NCBI RefSeq assembly: GCF_001279585.1
Contig: NZ_LGEC01000027.1
Coordinates: 62,001-126,000, forward strand
DNA length: 64,000 nucleotides
From: Nocardiopsis sp. NRRL B-16309
GTDB taxonomy: Bacteria; Actinomycetota; Actinomycetes; Streptosporangiales; Streptosporangiaceae
Reading direction: 5' to 3'
The position numbers and the translations under genes are program-made. The notes under the pieces are model-generated. The model was not told the origin of the DNA. It saw only the letters and a program-made list of their open reading frames with translations, and searched no databases. Below are positions 24,774-32,476 of the stretch, in pieces (positions within the stretch are counted from its first letter, which is position 1; each line of letters starts with the position of its first letter).

Positions 24774-26009
24774 ATGCAGGGACGTGACCTGCCGGAACAG
24801 TTGACCGCTTTTCTGGCGCGCCATGAGCGGGAGTTCACCGGTTTCCGCCGGGACCTGCACATGCACCCCGAGCTGGCCTTCGCCGAACACCGCACCACGG
24901 GGCGGATCGCCGAACGGCTGCGCTCGGTCGGCCTGGAACCCAAGGAGCTCCCCCAGGGAACCGGCCTGGTCTGCGACGTGGGCTCCGGTTCCGGCCCCCT
25001 GGTCGCCCTGCGGGCGGACATCGACGCGCTGCCCCTCTCGGACGAGAAGGACGTGCCCTACCGCTCCACCGTCCCCGGCGTCGCCCACGCCTGCGGACAC
25101 GACGTGCACACCACGGTCCTGCTGGCCACGGGGGTCTTCCTCGCCCAGCAGGCCCGGGCGGGCGCCCTGCCCGGCCGCGTCCGGCTCGTCTTCCAGCCGG
25201 CCGAGGAACTGCCCGGCGGCGCCGTGGAGGTGGTCAACGCGGGCGCGCTGGAGGGTGTCGACCGCATCTTCGCCCTGCACTGCGACCCCCGCCTGATGGT
25301 CGGGAAGGTCGGGCTGCGCTCGGGAGGCATCACCGCCGCCTGTGACCAGCTCATGGTGCGCCTCTCCGGGCCCGGCGGGCACACCGCCCGCCCGCACCTG
25401 ACCTCCGACCTCGTCTACGCCATGGGCAAGGTGGTCACCGAACTGCCCGCCGCGCTGTCCCGGCGCATCGACCCCCGCGCGGGCTTCAGCCTGGTCTGGG
25501 GCCGGATCAGCGCCGGATCGGCGCCCAACGTCATCCCCGACGACGCCGTCGCGGAGGGCACCGTGCGCTGCCTGGACGACGAGGCCTGGCACGCGGCCCC
25601 CGACATCGTCAAGGGCCTGGTCGAGTCGGTGGCCGGTGCCTACGGCGCCGAGGCCGAGGTGACCTACCGCCGGGGCGTGCCGCCCACCATCAACGAGGCG
25701 GGCAGCGTCGAGATGATGCGCGAGGCGGTCACGCTGTCGCTGGGCTCCGACGCGGTCGCGGCCACCCCGCAGAGCCTGGGCGGGGAGGACTTCGCCTGGT
25801 ACCTGGAGCACGTCCCCGGCGCGCTGGCGCGGCTGGGCACGCACTCCCCGGAGTGGGAGGGCCCGATGCTGGACCTGCACCGCGGCGGATTCGACGTGGA
25901 CGAACGGGCCATCGGCGTCGGCACCCGGTTCATGGTGACCTCGGCCCTGACCGCGCTGTGGGAGACCGCCCGCCCCCACGCCGACGTGGACGACCAGGCC
26001 CTCGCCTGA
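24774..26009 (+). CDS. M20 family amidohydrolase
   Basis: A 411-aa metallo-amidohydrolase (peptidase M20D/AmiA-HipO type). Metal ligands are seen in AHACGHDVHTTVLL and QPAEELPGG, with a further His near HCDPRL and LGGEDFAWYL at the C-terminus. The dimerisation lid lies around HTARPHLTSD. Relatives remove acyl groups from amino acids (N-acyl amino acids, indole-acetyl or aminobenzoyl conjugates). In mycobacteria two such genes lie by deoD (PNP), and here add and PNP are close by, so the neighbourhood is conserved. ATG 24774 has an AAGAGGGG site and follows the ligase gene by 26 bp. Confidence 0.88.
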   Translation: MQGRDLPEQLTAFLARHEREFTGFRRDLHMHPELAFAEHRTTGRIAERLRSVGLEPKELPQGTGLVCDVGSGSGPLVALRADIDALPLSDEKDVPYRSTVPGVAHACGHDVHTTVLLATGVFLAQQARAGALPGRVRLVFQPAEELPGGAVEVVNAGALEGVDRIFALHCDPRLMVGKVGLRSGGITAACDQLMVRLSGPGGHTARPHLTSDLVYAMGKVVTELPAALSRRIDPRAGFSLVWGRISAGSAPNVIPDDAVAEGTVRCLDDEAWHAAPDIVKGLVESVAGAYGAEAEVTYRRGVPPTINEAGSVEMMREAVTLSLGSDAVAATPQSLGGEDFAWYLEHVPGALARLGTHSPEWEGPMLDLHRGGFDVDERAIGVGTRFMVTSALTALWETARPHADVDDQALA

Positions 26010-26169
26010 GAGAGCGCCGACCGACCAGGGGGACGTCCGGCCACCCGCGCGAGACAGCGCATAGCACGACACCGCGGCACGGGCGCCCCACCTCGGCTTC
26101 TACCGGATTTTCGGCAACTTCACCCCGGCGTGGCGGAGCGCACGGCGGCCAGATGGCATCCTGAAACGC

Positions 26170-27267
26170 ATGAACCAGCCACTCACCATCGAGCAGATCC
26201 GTCGGGCGCCGAAGGTCCTCCTGCACGACCACCTCGACGGCGGCCTCCGTCCCTCCACCGTCGTGGAACTGGCGGCCGCGGTCGGATACACCGGCCTGCC
26301 CACCAACGACCCCGCCGAACTGGGCGTGTGGTTCCGCGACGCGTCGGACTCGGGGTCGCTGGAACGCTACCTGGAGACCTTCGCGCACACCACCGCCGTC
26401 ATGCAGACCCGGGAGGGCCTGGTCAGGGTCGCCTCCGAGGCCGCGGAGGACCTGGCGGCCGACGGCGTCGTCTACGCCGAACTGCGCTACGCGCCCGAGC
26501 AGCACCTGGAGGGCGGCCTGACCCTGGAGGAGGTCGTGGAGGCCGTCCAGGAAGGGCTGGAACTGGGCGAGAAGCGCGCCGCCGACCGCGGCCGCAGCAT
26601 CCGCACCGGGCAGCTGGTGACGGCCATGCGGCACGCCGCGCGCTCCTCCGAGATCGCCGAATTGGCGGTCCGCTACAGGGACGCGGGCGTGAGCGGCTTC
26701 GACATCGCCGGCGCCGAGGCGGGCAACCCGCCGACCCGCCACCTGGACGCCTTCGAGTACCTGCGGCGGGAGAACTTCCACTTCACGATCCACGCCGGTG
26801 AGGCGTTCGGCCTGCCGTCGATCTGGGAGGCCCTCCAGTGGTGCGGGTGCGACCGGCTCGGGCACGGCGTGCGCATCATCGACGACATCACCGAGAACGA
26901 GAACGGCGTGCCCGTGCTGGGCCGCCTCGCCCAGTACGTGCGCGACAAGCGCGTGCCGCTGGAGATGTGCCCGAGCTCGAACGTGCAGACCGGCGCGGCC
27001 GAGTCCATCGCCGAGCACCCCATCCGGCTCCTGCACGACCTGCGCTTCCGGGTCACCGTCAACACCGACAACCGGCTGCAGAGCGGGACCAGCCTGTCGG
27101 AGGAGTTCGCCAAGCTCTCCCGGGCGTTCGGGTACGGCTGGGACGACCTGGAGTGGTTCACGGTCAACGCGATGAAGTCGGCCTTCCTGCCCTTCGACGA
27201 GCGCCTGGCCCTGATCAACGGCATCATCAAGCCGGGCTTCGCGCAGCTGAAGTGGGCGACCGACTGA
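26170..27267 (+). CDS. add: Adenosine deaminase
   Basis: A 365-aa zinc enzyme deaminating adenosine/deoxyadenosine to inosine. The N-terminal LLHDHLDGGLR carries the two His zinc ligands. FHFTIHAGEAFG carries the third His and catalytic Glu, and DRLGHGVRI the next His. VTVNTDNRLQSG stands where the usual zinc Asp and its neighbour lie (T-D-N in place of T-D-D/P). Length and order match bacterial and mycobacterial Add. Its stop overlaps the start of the next membrane protein gene (TGATG). It works with PNP (28635-29459) in purine salvage. Confidence 0.95.
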   Translation: MNQPLTIEQIRRAPKVLLHDHLDGGLRPSTVVELAAAVGYTGLPTNDPAELGVWFRDASDSGSLERYLETFAHTTAVMQTREGLVRVASEAAEDLAADGVVYAELRYAPEQHLEGGLTLEEVVEAVQEGLELGEKRAADRGRSIRTGQLVTAMRHAARSSEIAELAVRYRDAGVSGFDIAGAEAGNPPTRHLDAFEYLRRENFHFTIHAGEAFGLPSIWEALQWCGCDRLGHGVRIIDDITENENGVPVLGRLAQYVRDKRVPLEMCPSSNVQTGAAESIAEHPIRLLHDLRFRVTVNTDNRLQSGTSLSEEFAKLSRAFGYGWDDLEWFTVNAMKSAFLPFDERLALINGIIKPGFAQLKWATD

Positions 27268-27896
27268 TGGAGCCGCCCCACCCCACGAGTCACTACTCCA
27301 CGTCCACCCGCCTGCTGGCGGCGGCGTGGATCGTGATCGCCGTGCTCCTGATCCTGGACGTCCTGCTCCGGGGCGAGGGACGCCAGGCGTGGATCGCCGG
27401 CGCCGTGCTGGCCGCCAGCGTGGCCGTCGTCTACCTCGTGTGGATACGGCCGCGCGTGGTGGTCACCGAACGGGGCCTGCGGGTGATCAACCCCCTGCGG
27501 GAGACCTTCGTCCCGTGGGCGGCGGTCCGGTGGGTGGACGTCACCGACGTGCTCCGGGTGCACACACCGCAGGCGATCGTGCGCTCGTGGCCGCTGCGGG
27601 AGACCAAGCGCGCCAGGGTGCGGGAGAACATGCGCCGGGACGCCGGCTTCCTCGACGCCGACCACGACGAGGACCCCGCGGCCATGCGGCCGGTCGACCT
27701 CGCCGCGCGCCAGCTGCGCCAGGACGCCGAGCGGTACAGGACGCGCCCGCTGACCGGGCCGATCAAGGACGTCGACGAGGCCGGACCCGCCGCCCTGGGC
27801 GCAGAGGACGCGCCCCAGACCATGGTCCCGGTCGAGGTGATCGTGGTCCTGGCCGCGACCGTCGTGATGCTGGCGGGCGCGGCGTTCCTCACCTGA
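27267..27896 (+). CDS. PH-like domain membrane protein
   Basis: A 209-aa protein with two N-terminal transmembrane helices (LLAAAWIVIAVLLILDVLL, AWIAGAVLAASVAVVYLVW). A PH-like region follows (VVVTERGLRVINPLRETFVPWAAVRWVDV), then a basic/acidic hydrophilic stretch and a C-terminal helix (VEVIVVLAATVVMLAGAAFL). The design fits the bacterial PH (bPH2/DUF-type) membrane proteins common in actinobacteria. No enzymatic role known. The ATG overlaps the add stop, so they are co-translated. Confidence 0.75.
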   Translation: MEPPHPTSHYSTSTRLLAAAWIVIAVLLILDVLLRGEGRQAWIAGAVLAASVAVVYLVWIRPRVVVTERGLRVINPLRETFVPWAAVRWVDVTDVLRVHTPQAIVRSWPLRETKRARVRENMRRDAGFLDADHDEDPAAMRPVDLAARQLRQDAERYRTRPLTGPIKDVDEAGPAALGAEDAPQTMVPVEVIVVLAATVVMLAGAAFLT

Positions 27897-27912
27897 TCCA
27901 GCGGACCCGACC

Positions 27913-27939
27913 GGACCCGGCGCCAGGGCGGCCGGGTCC
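27913..27939 (+). terminator. Hairpin after PH-like gene
   Basis: Arms GGACCCGG (27913-27920) and CCGGGTCC (27932-27939) with an 11-nt loop, 16 bp past the stop and followed by GTCGTGTTT. Confidence 0.55.
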
Positions 27940-27963
27940 GTCGTGTTTCCAGGGGTGCCGGGG

Positions 27964-28005
27964 TTGACGCGGACCCCGGCATCTGGTTAGGTAAGGCATG
28001 CCTAA
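27964..28005 (+). promoter_or_regulatory. Iron-box promoter (IdeR/DmdR/DtxR type)
   Basis: TTGACG at 27964-27969, a 17-bp spacer and TTAGGT/TAGGTA at 27987-27993 make a good promoter. Overlapping the -10 is TTAGGTAAGGCATGCCTAA (27987-28005), a close match to the 19-bp iron box TTAGGTTAGGCTAACCTAA bound by IdeR/DmdR. The promoter would be repressed when iron is plentiful. It points rightward into DNA with no recognised siderophore or uptake gene. Confidence 0.75.
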
Positions 28006-28091
28006 GGGAGAGTGTTCCGGGCGGGCGGACTTCGCGCGGATGGTCGCCCACCCGGACTTCCCCCGAAGGCGGCGCGCGCGGTTCAACTGAA
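27999..28091 (+). CDS. Possible 30-residue ORF under the iron box
   Basis: ATG 27999, inside the iron box, opens a frame of 30 codons (starts MPKGECSGRADFARM, ends in an arginine-rich RRRRARFN tail) and stops with TGA. There is no ribosome site and the ATG would sit at or before the predicted transcription start, so expression would have to be leaderless. It could be the remnant of a lost iron-regulated gene or chance. Reported because it is the only frame close to this promoter. Confidence 0.2.
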
Positions 28092-28353
28092 TATGGAACG
28101 GTGTCGGGTTCGCGAGTCCAACGGGGTCTGCGGGGATCCCGCGCGACACGACACCACAACAGCACAGCCTTCGACCGAGCCACGGCCGGTGCCGTCCATC
28201 CCAAGGCCTCGGGGTGTACGCTCGCCACGCCGGTACCGGCCCGCCCGGTCGGAGGCTGTGCTTCTTCGTCCTCTGGGGGCCTCACCGTCGTGGGGCCTCC
28301 GTTGCGTTGTCCGGAGCCTCCCAGACGAGAGGGCCCCCGTCCACCAGGCGCCC

Positions 28354-28630
28354 GGGGTCGAAGCGAGGAACGAGCGGCGGCCCGAGGAAGGCACGGTGAG
28401 GGCGCCGACGGGTCCTGGAGTGGCTGGAGGTGCGCTCCCGAGGAACGAGGGCGTGCACCGGAAGGCGCGAAGGCCCCGTCTTAGGGGCGCCGGGGTCGAA
28501 GCGAGGAACGAGCGGAGGCCCGAGGAAGGCACGGTGAGGGCGCCGACGGGGTTCTGGAGTGGCTGGAGGTGCGCTCCCGAGGAACGAGGGCGTGCACCGG
28601 AAGGCGCGAAGGCCCCGTCTTAGGGGCGCC
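28354..28630. repeat. Tandem duplication of a 139-bp dispersed repeat
   Basis: Copies at 28354-28491 and 28492-28630 are nearly identical (a C-to-A change and a small GTCC/GGTTC difference). Each holds GCGAGGAACGAGCGGAGGCC near its start, then GGTGCGCTCCCGAGGAACG and GTCTTAGGGGCGCC at its end. A third, inverted and diverged copy is at 6473-6620, and shorter forms occur at 18.9-19.6 kb. The pair sits 4 bp past the stop of the PNP gene. Confidence 0.85.
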
Positions 28631-28634
28631 CGCG

Positions 28635-29459
28635 TCACACCGTGGCGAGGACCCGGTTGATCAACGAGCCCAGGCGCGGGGCGCGCTGCTCCACGACCTC
28701 CAGCGCGCGCTCGGACTCGAAGGGGTGGAACACCGCCCCCAGGGCGTCGTTGCTCACCATCGCCAGCGCCAGCACCTCGGCGCCCATCTCCACGGCGGCG
28801 ATCGTCTCCAGGGCGATCGAGCGGCCCACGACGTCCGCGCCGGCCTGGCCCAGGACCTGGAGCTCGGCCGGGGTCTGCAGCTGAGGGCCGATCGTGGCCA
28901 CGTAGACGCCCTCGGCGAGGGTGGCGTCGGCGTCGTGGACGATCTGGCGCAGCCGGGGGCTGTACGCCTCCGACAGGTCGACGAAGGAGGCGCCCTTGAG
29001 CGGCGACGTCGAGGTGAGGTTGATGTGGTCTCGCACGACCACCGGCTGACCGGGGGCGATGTCCGCCCGTAGGGAGCCGGCCGAACCGGTGAGCACGACC
29101 GTGCGCGCGCCCGCCGCGATGCCGGTGCGCACCGCGTGCGCCGTCTCGATGGCCTCGTAGCCCTCGTACACGTGCACGCGCCCCATGAACACGGCGACGC
29201 GCTTCTCGCCCACCCACATACTGCGGACCTTGGGGGAGTGCCCGTCGGCGGTGGGCGGGTGGAATCCGGGCAGTTCGGTGGAGTCGAACTCGATGTCCGC
29301 CGAGCCCAGCGTGTCCGCCGCGCCGGTCAGGCCGGAGCCGAGTACGACCATGGCGTCGAAGTGGTCCGCACCGGCCCGCGCCAGCAGCTCCTTCGCGGCG
29401 GTGGCCGCCAGGGCCTTCGCCTCGTCGGTGGTCCGGGGCGGCTGCTCTGTTTCGCTCAC
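28635..29459 (-). CDS. Purine nucleoside phosphorylase
   Basis: A 274-aa enzyme of the trimeric PNP (PNP/MTAP) family that splits inosine and guanosine with phosphate. Visible are VVLGSGLTGA (phosphate loop), GRVHVYEGY, VLTGSAGSLR, RDHINLT, YVATIGPQLQTPAE and VEMGAEVLALAMVSNDALG. The last holds the Glu-Met base-binding region and Asn of the active site. GTG 29459 is chosen because family homology begins shortly after; no strong ribosome site precedes it. Mycobacterial deoD lies in a matching neighbourhood (LpdA reductase, amidohydrolases, add), which supports the call. Confidence 0.9.
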   Translation of the reverse strand: MSETEQPPRTTDEAKALAATAAKELLARAGADHFDAMVVLGSGLTGAADTLGSADIEFDSTELPGFHPPTADGHSPKVRSMWVGEKRVAVFMGRVHVYEGYEAIETAHAVRTGIAAGARTVVLTGSAGSLRADIAPGQPVVVRDHINLTSTSPLKGASFVDLSEAYSPRLRQIVHDADATLAEGVYVATIGPQLQTPAELQVLGQAGADVVGRSIALETIAAVEMGAEVLALAMVSNDALGAVFHPFESERALEVVEQRAPRLGSLINRVLATV

Positions 29460-29693
29460 AAGTCGGATGCTACCGCTGTGTAGTGGGATTGTTCCGGAAC
29501 GCAACGCAGTGTGTCCGGAGACCGGAATCCCAGACGAACCGCGGTTCGCGGACGCCGGGGTGGCTGAGGTGGGCACAGGTCCCCATAGACGACAATGGAG
29601 GCAACCGATACATCCAGGTGGCGCCCCGCCATGCCCGAATGTCACCCGGACCGGGAACGGGCCAGGGGCAGCCCGCAGAGGGAGTGAAGCAGC

Positions 29694-31076
29694 GTGACGA
29701 AGGTCGTGATCATCGGGGGCGGACCCGGGGGCTATGAGGCGGCGCTGGTCGCCGCGCAGCTCGGCGCGGACGTGACGGTGGTGGACCGCGACGGTATCGG
29801 CGGCGCCTGCGTCCTCACCGACTGTGTGCCCTCCAAGAGCCTCATCGCCACCTCGACCCGCACCACCTACGTGCGCGAGGCCGACATCCTCGGGATCAAC
29901 ATCCCCTCGATCCACGAGGACAAGGCCGAGGTCGAGGTCGACATCTCGCAGGTCAACCCCCGGATCAAGGACCTCGCCCAGGCCCAGTCCGAGGACACGC
30001 GCAAGCGGCTGGTCAAGGAGGGCGTCAAGGTCATCGAGGGCGAGGCCCGTCTCGTGGACCCGCACATCGTCGCGGTCGGCGAGCAGCGGCTGCGCGCCGA
30101 CGTCGTGCTGCTGGCGACCGGTGCCCACCCGCGTGAGCTGCCCACCGCCAAACCCGACGGCGAGCGCATCCTCACCTGGCGCCACCTCTACGACCTGGAG
30201 GAGCTGCCCGAACGGCTCATCGTGGTCGGGTCCGGCGTGACCGGCGCCGAGTTCGCCAGCGCCTACCAGTCGCTGGGCTCCGACGTGTCCCTCGTCTCCT
30301 CCCGCGAGCGCGTCATGCCAACCCAGGACGCCGATGCCGCCGAGGTCCTGGAGGAGGTCTTCATGCGCCGCGGCATGACGGTCCTCAGCCAGACGCGCGC
30401 CGAGTCGGTCCGGCGCACCGACGACGGCGTCGTCGTCACCCTCTCCGACGGCCGGACGGTCGAGGGCAGCCACTGTCTGATGACGGTCGGCATGATCCCC
30501 AACACGGAGGGCCTGGGGCTGGAGGAGGCCGGGGTCCGCCTGGCCCAGGGCGGCTTCGTCGAGGTCGACCGGGTCTCGCGCACCACCGTTCCGGGCGTGT
30601 ACGCCGCCGGGGACTGCACGGGCGTCAACATGCTGGCCTCCGTGGCGGCCATGCAGGGCCGCATCGCCATGTGGCACGCGCTGGGCGAGGCGGTGTCCCC
30701 GCTCAAGCTGTCCACCGTGGCCTCCACGGTGTTCACCCACCCGGAGCTGGCGGCGGTCGGGGCCAGCGAGGACGACGTCCGCAGCGGGCGCATCGACGGC
30801 CGGTCGGTCACCCTGCCGCTGAACACCAATCCGCGCGCCAAGATGAACGAGGTCAAGGACGGCTTCGTGAAACTCATCTGCCGCCAGCACACGGGCATCG
30901 TGCTGGGCGGCGTCATCGTCGGACCGCGTGCCAGCGAGCTGATCCTGGCCGTGTCGGTGGCCGTCCAGCAGCGCCTGACGGTGGACGACCTCGCGCACAC
31001 CTTCGCGGTGTACCCGTCGCTGTCGGGCAGCGTCACCGAGGCAGCCCGCTCCCTCATGCTCGCCTCCCCCGAGTAG
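29694..31076 (+). CDS. LpdA-type NAD(P)H quinone reductase, disulfide reductase fold
   Basis: A 460-aa flavoprotein. VVIIGGGPGGYEAALVAAQLG is the FAD loop and IVVGSGVTGAEFASAY the NAD(P) loop. VYAAGDCTGVNMLASVAAMQG is the second FAD contact. The redox motif GGACVLTDCVPSK has a CX4C pair. The C-terminal His-Glu dyad needed for thiol-disulfide exchange is missing: VYPSLSGSVTEAA stands where HxHPTxxE is expected. Mycobacterial LpdA (Rv3303c) also lacks the dyad and reduces quinones rather than lipoamide, so the same is inferred here. Start GTG 29694 follows AGGGAGTG. Divergent from PNP. Confidence 0.88.
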   Translation: MTKVVIIGGGPGGYEAALVAAQLGADVTVVDRDGIGGACVLTDCVPSKSLIATSTRTTYVREADILGINIPSIHEDKAEVEVDISQVNPRIKDLAQAQSEDTRKRLVKEGVKVIEGEARLVDPHIVAVGEQRLRADVVLLATGAHPRELPTAKPDGERILTWRHLYDLEELPERLIVVGSGVTGAEFASAYQSLGSDVSLVSSRERVMPTQDADAAEVLEEVFMRRGMTVLSQTRAESVRRTDDGVVVTLSDGRTVEGSHCLMTVGMIPNTEGLGLEEAGVRLAQGGFVEVDRVSRTTVPGVYAAGDCTGVNMLASVAAMQGRIAMWHALGEAVSPLKLSTVASTVFTHPELAAVGASEDDVRSGRIDGRSVTLPLNTNPRAKMNEVKDGFVKLICRQHTGIVLGGVIVGPRASELILAVSVAVQQRLTVDDLAHTFAVYPSLSGSVTEAARSLMLASPE

Positions 31077-31087
31077 ACCGGGCCCGT

Positions 31088-31124
31088 GACGCCCTCCCGG
31101 CCCCCAGGGCTCCGGTAGGGCGTC
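31088..31124 (+). terminator. Hairpin after the quinone reductase gene
   Basis: Arms GACGCCCT (31088-31095) and AGGGCGTC (31117-31124) with an inner CCGG/CCGG pairing, 12 bp past the stop. More GC-rich inverted repeats follow to 31160. Confidence 0.5.
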
Positions 31125-31266
31125 CCACGGCCGGGAGCTCCGGGGCCCGCGGAGGGCCCCGTTCCCCGCGCCCGCGGCCCCGGTCGAGCCCGCGAGGGCG
31201 TCAATGGGGGCAGGCCGGACCCGGGTCCATATGTGAACCAGACACCGGAAGCCGTAGGATCCGGAC

Positions 31267-31641
31267 ATGATCTGTCCCAAGTGCCAAGGGCACATGCGTA
31301 CCTTCGACCGGCACGGCGTCCACATCGAGCGCTGTGAGGGCTGTCAGGGCATCTTCCTGGACCGTGGCGAGCTGGAGGCCATCGCCAACGCCGAGCAGCG
31401 GCACTACGGTGCCGTCCCGCCCGACCCCTCCGCGCCCCCGCCCCCGCCGCCCGCCTATCCGGCCCAGGGCGGCGGCTACCCCGCCCGCGGCGGCTACGGC
31501 GGCGGTTACAAGGACTCGCCGCGCCCCTACGGCGGCGGTTACAAGGACTCCCCGCGCCCCTACGGCGGCGGCTACAAGGACTCTCCCCGCCCCTACGGCC
31601 GCAAGCGGCGCAAGAGCTTCCTCGAAGACCTCTTCGACTGA
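31267..31641 (+). CDS. TFIIB-type zinc-ribbon protein with tandem C-terminal repeats
   Basis: A 124-aa protein. Residues 1-40 form a zf-TFIIB domain with two CxxC pairs (MICPKCQGHM and RCEGCQGIFLDRGELEAI). A Pro-rich linker (APPPPPPAYPAQGGGYPARGG) leads to three near-perfect copies of an 11-residue unit, GGGYKDSPRPY. It ends in a basic/acidic tail GRKRRKSFLEDLFD, which might bind nucleic acid or a partner. Such proteins are common in actinobacteria; function unknown. The next gene begins 7 bp downstream. Confidence 0.8.
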   Translation: MICPKCQGHMRTFDRHGVHIERCEGCQGIFLDRGELEAIANAEQRHYGAVPPDPSAPPPPPPAYPAQGGGYPARGGYGGGYKDSPRPYGGGYKDSPRPYGGGYKDSPRPYGRKRRKSFLEDLFD

Positions 31642-31648
31642 GGCGGCG

Positions 31649-32299
31649 GTGCATCCGCTGATCTGTACGCACTGCGGTGCGTGGAACGGCGTCCCCGACA
31701 CGAGCGCGGGGGCGTCGGTCCTGTCGTGCGCGGACTGCGGCCGGACCCGGCCCTTCCTGCGGCGGCCGCTGTACTGCGTGTCCGGTCCCAGCGGCACCGG
31801 CAAGTCCACCATCGCCGGGCTGCTGCTGGAACGGCTCCGGGACCGGTTCGTCGTCCTCGAACAGGACCTGCTGTGGGTGGGCGGTCTTCGCGATCCCGCC
31901 GACGAACACCGGCTGTTCCGCTCCACCTGGCTGCGCACGGCCGCCATGGTGCAGCAGAACGGGCGTCCGGTCGTGCTCTGCGGGACGGTCGTCCCGCCCG
32001 AGTTCGAGCCGCTGCCCGAGCGCGCCCTGTTCACCGACGTGCACTACCTGGCGCTGACCTGCGATCCCGGGGTCCTGGCCGCACGGCTGCGGGCCCGTCC
32101 GGCCTGGCGCGGTTGGGACGAGGAGCGCATCGCCGAGACGCTGGACTTCGCCGACTGGGTGGAGGAGGAGGCCGAACGCCTCACGCCGCCGCTGACCCTG
32201 CTGGACACCACCGCGGCGGAGCCCGCGGAGACCGCGGCCGAGGCCGCCGCCTGGGTCGAGCGCCTCGACGCCGCGGCCGGAGGGCGGTCGGAGGCGTAG
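31649..32299 (+). CDS. P-loop nucleoside/small-molecule kinase with N-terminal zinc ribbon
   Basis: A 216-aa protein from GTG 31649. Residues 5-35 contain two CxxC pairs (CTHCG and CADCG). YCVSGPSGTGKSTIAGLLL at about 42-60 is a Walker A P-loop, and VVLEQDLLWVGG and VVLCGTVVP follow as the second strand segments. ARLRARPAWRGWDEERIAETLDFADW resembles the lid of small-molecule kinases and chloramphenicol/zeta-toxin-like phosphotransferases. The substrate is not evident. It is 7 bp from the zinc-ribbon gene and likely co-transcribed. Confidence 0.7.
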   Translation: MHPLICTHCGAWNGVPDTSAGASVLSCADCGRTRPFLRRPLYCVSGPSGTGKSTIAGLLLERLRDRFVVLEQDLLWVGGLRDPADEHRLFRSTWLRTAAMVQQNGRPVVLCGTVVPPEFEPLPERALFTDVHYLALTCDPGVLAARLRARPAWRGWDEERIAETLDFADWVEEEAERLTPPLTLLDTTAAEPAETAAEAAAWVERLDAAAGGRSEA

Positions 32300-32476
32300 G
32301 GCGCGTTCCGTGCGGTTCCGCCGCCGACTGACGAGAACGCGGTGGGAGCGCTGTCGGGCCGTTCGACCTTGGCAAACGACACGGTGGCCGCAACCTCCCC
32401 GAAGTCAGGGTGTTGCGACCACCGCTGGAACCCGAGCCGATGCCTCGGGGCCGTGCGTCATACGGGTGCGCGTCGG

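Noticed and set aside
28090..28180. tRNA-like GGTTCGCGAGTCC stretch
   Set aside because: It resembles a T-arm, but there is no acceptor stem, D-arm or anticodon arm around it.
28012..28623. Plus-strand 203-codon frame downstream of the iron box
   Set aside because: It runs through the 139-bp tandem repeats and repeats itself (ARNERRPEEGTVRAPTG twice), has no ribosome site and shows no family resemblance.
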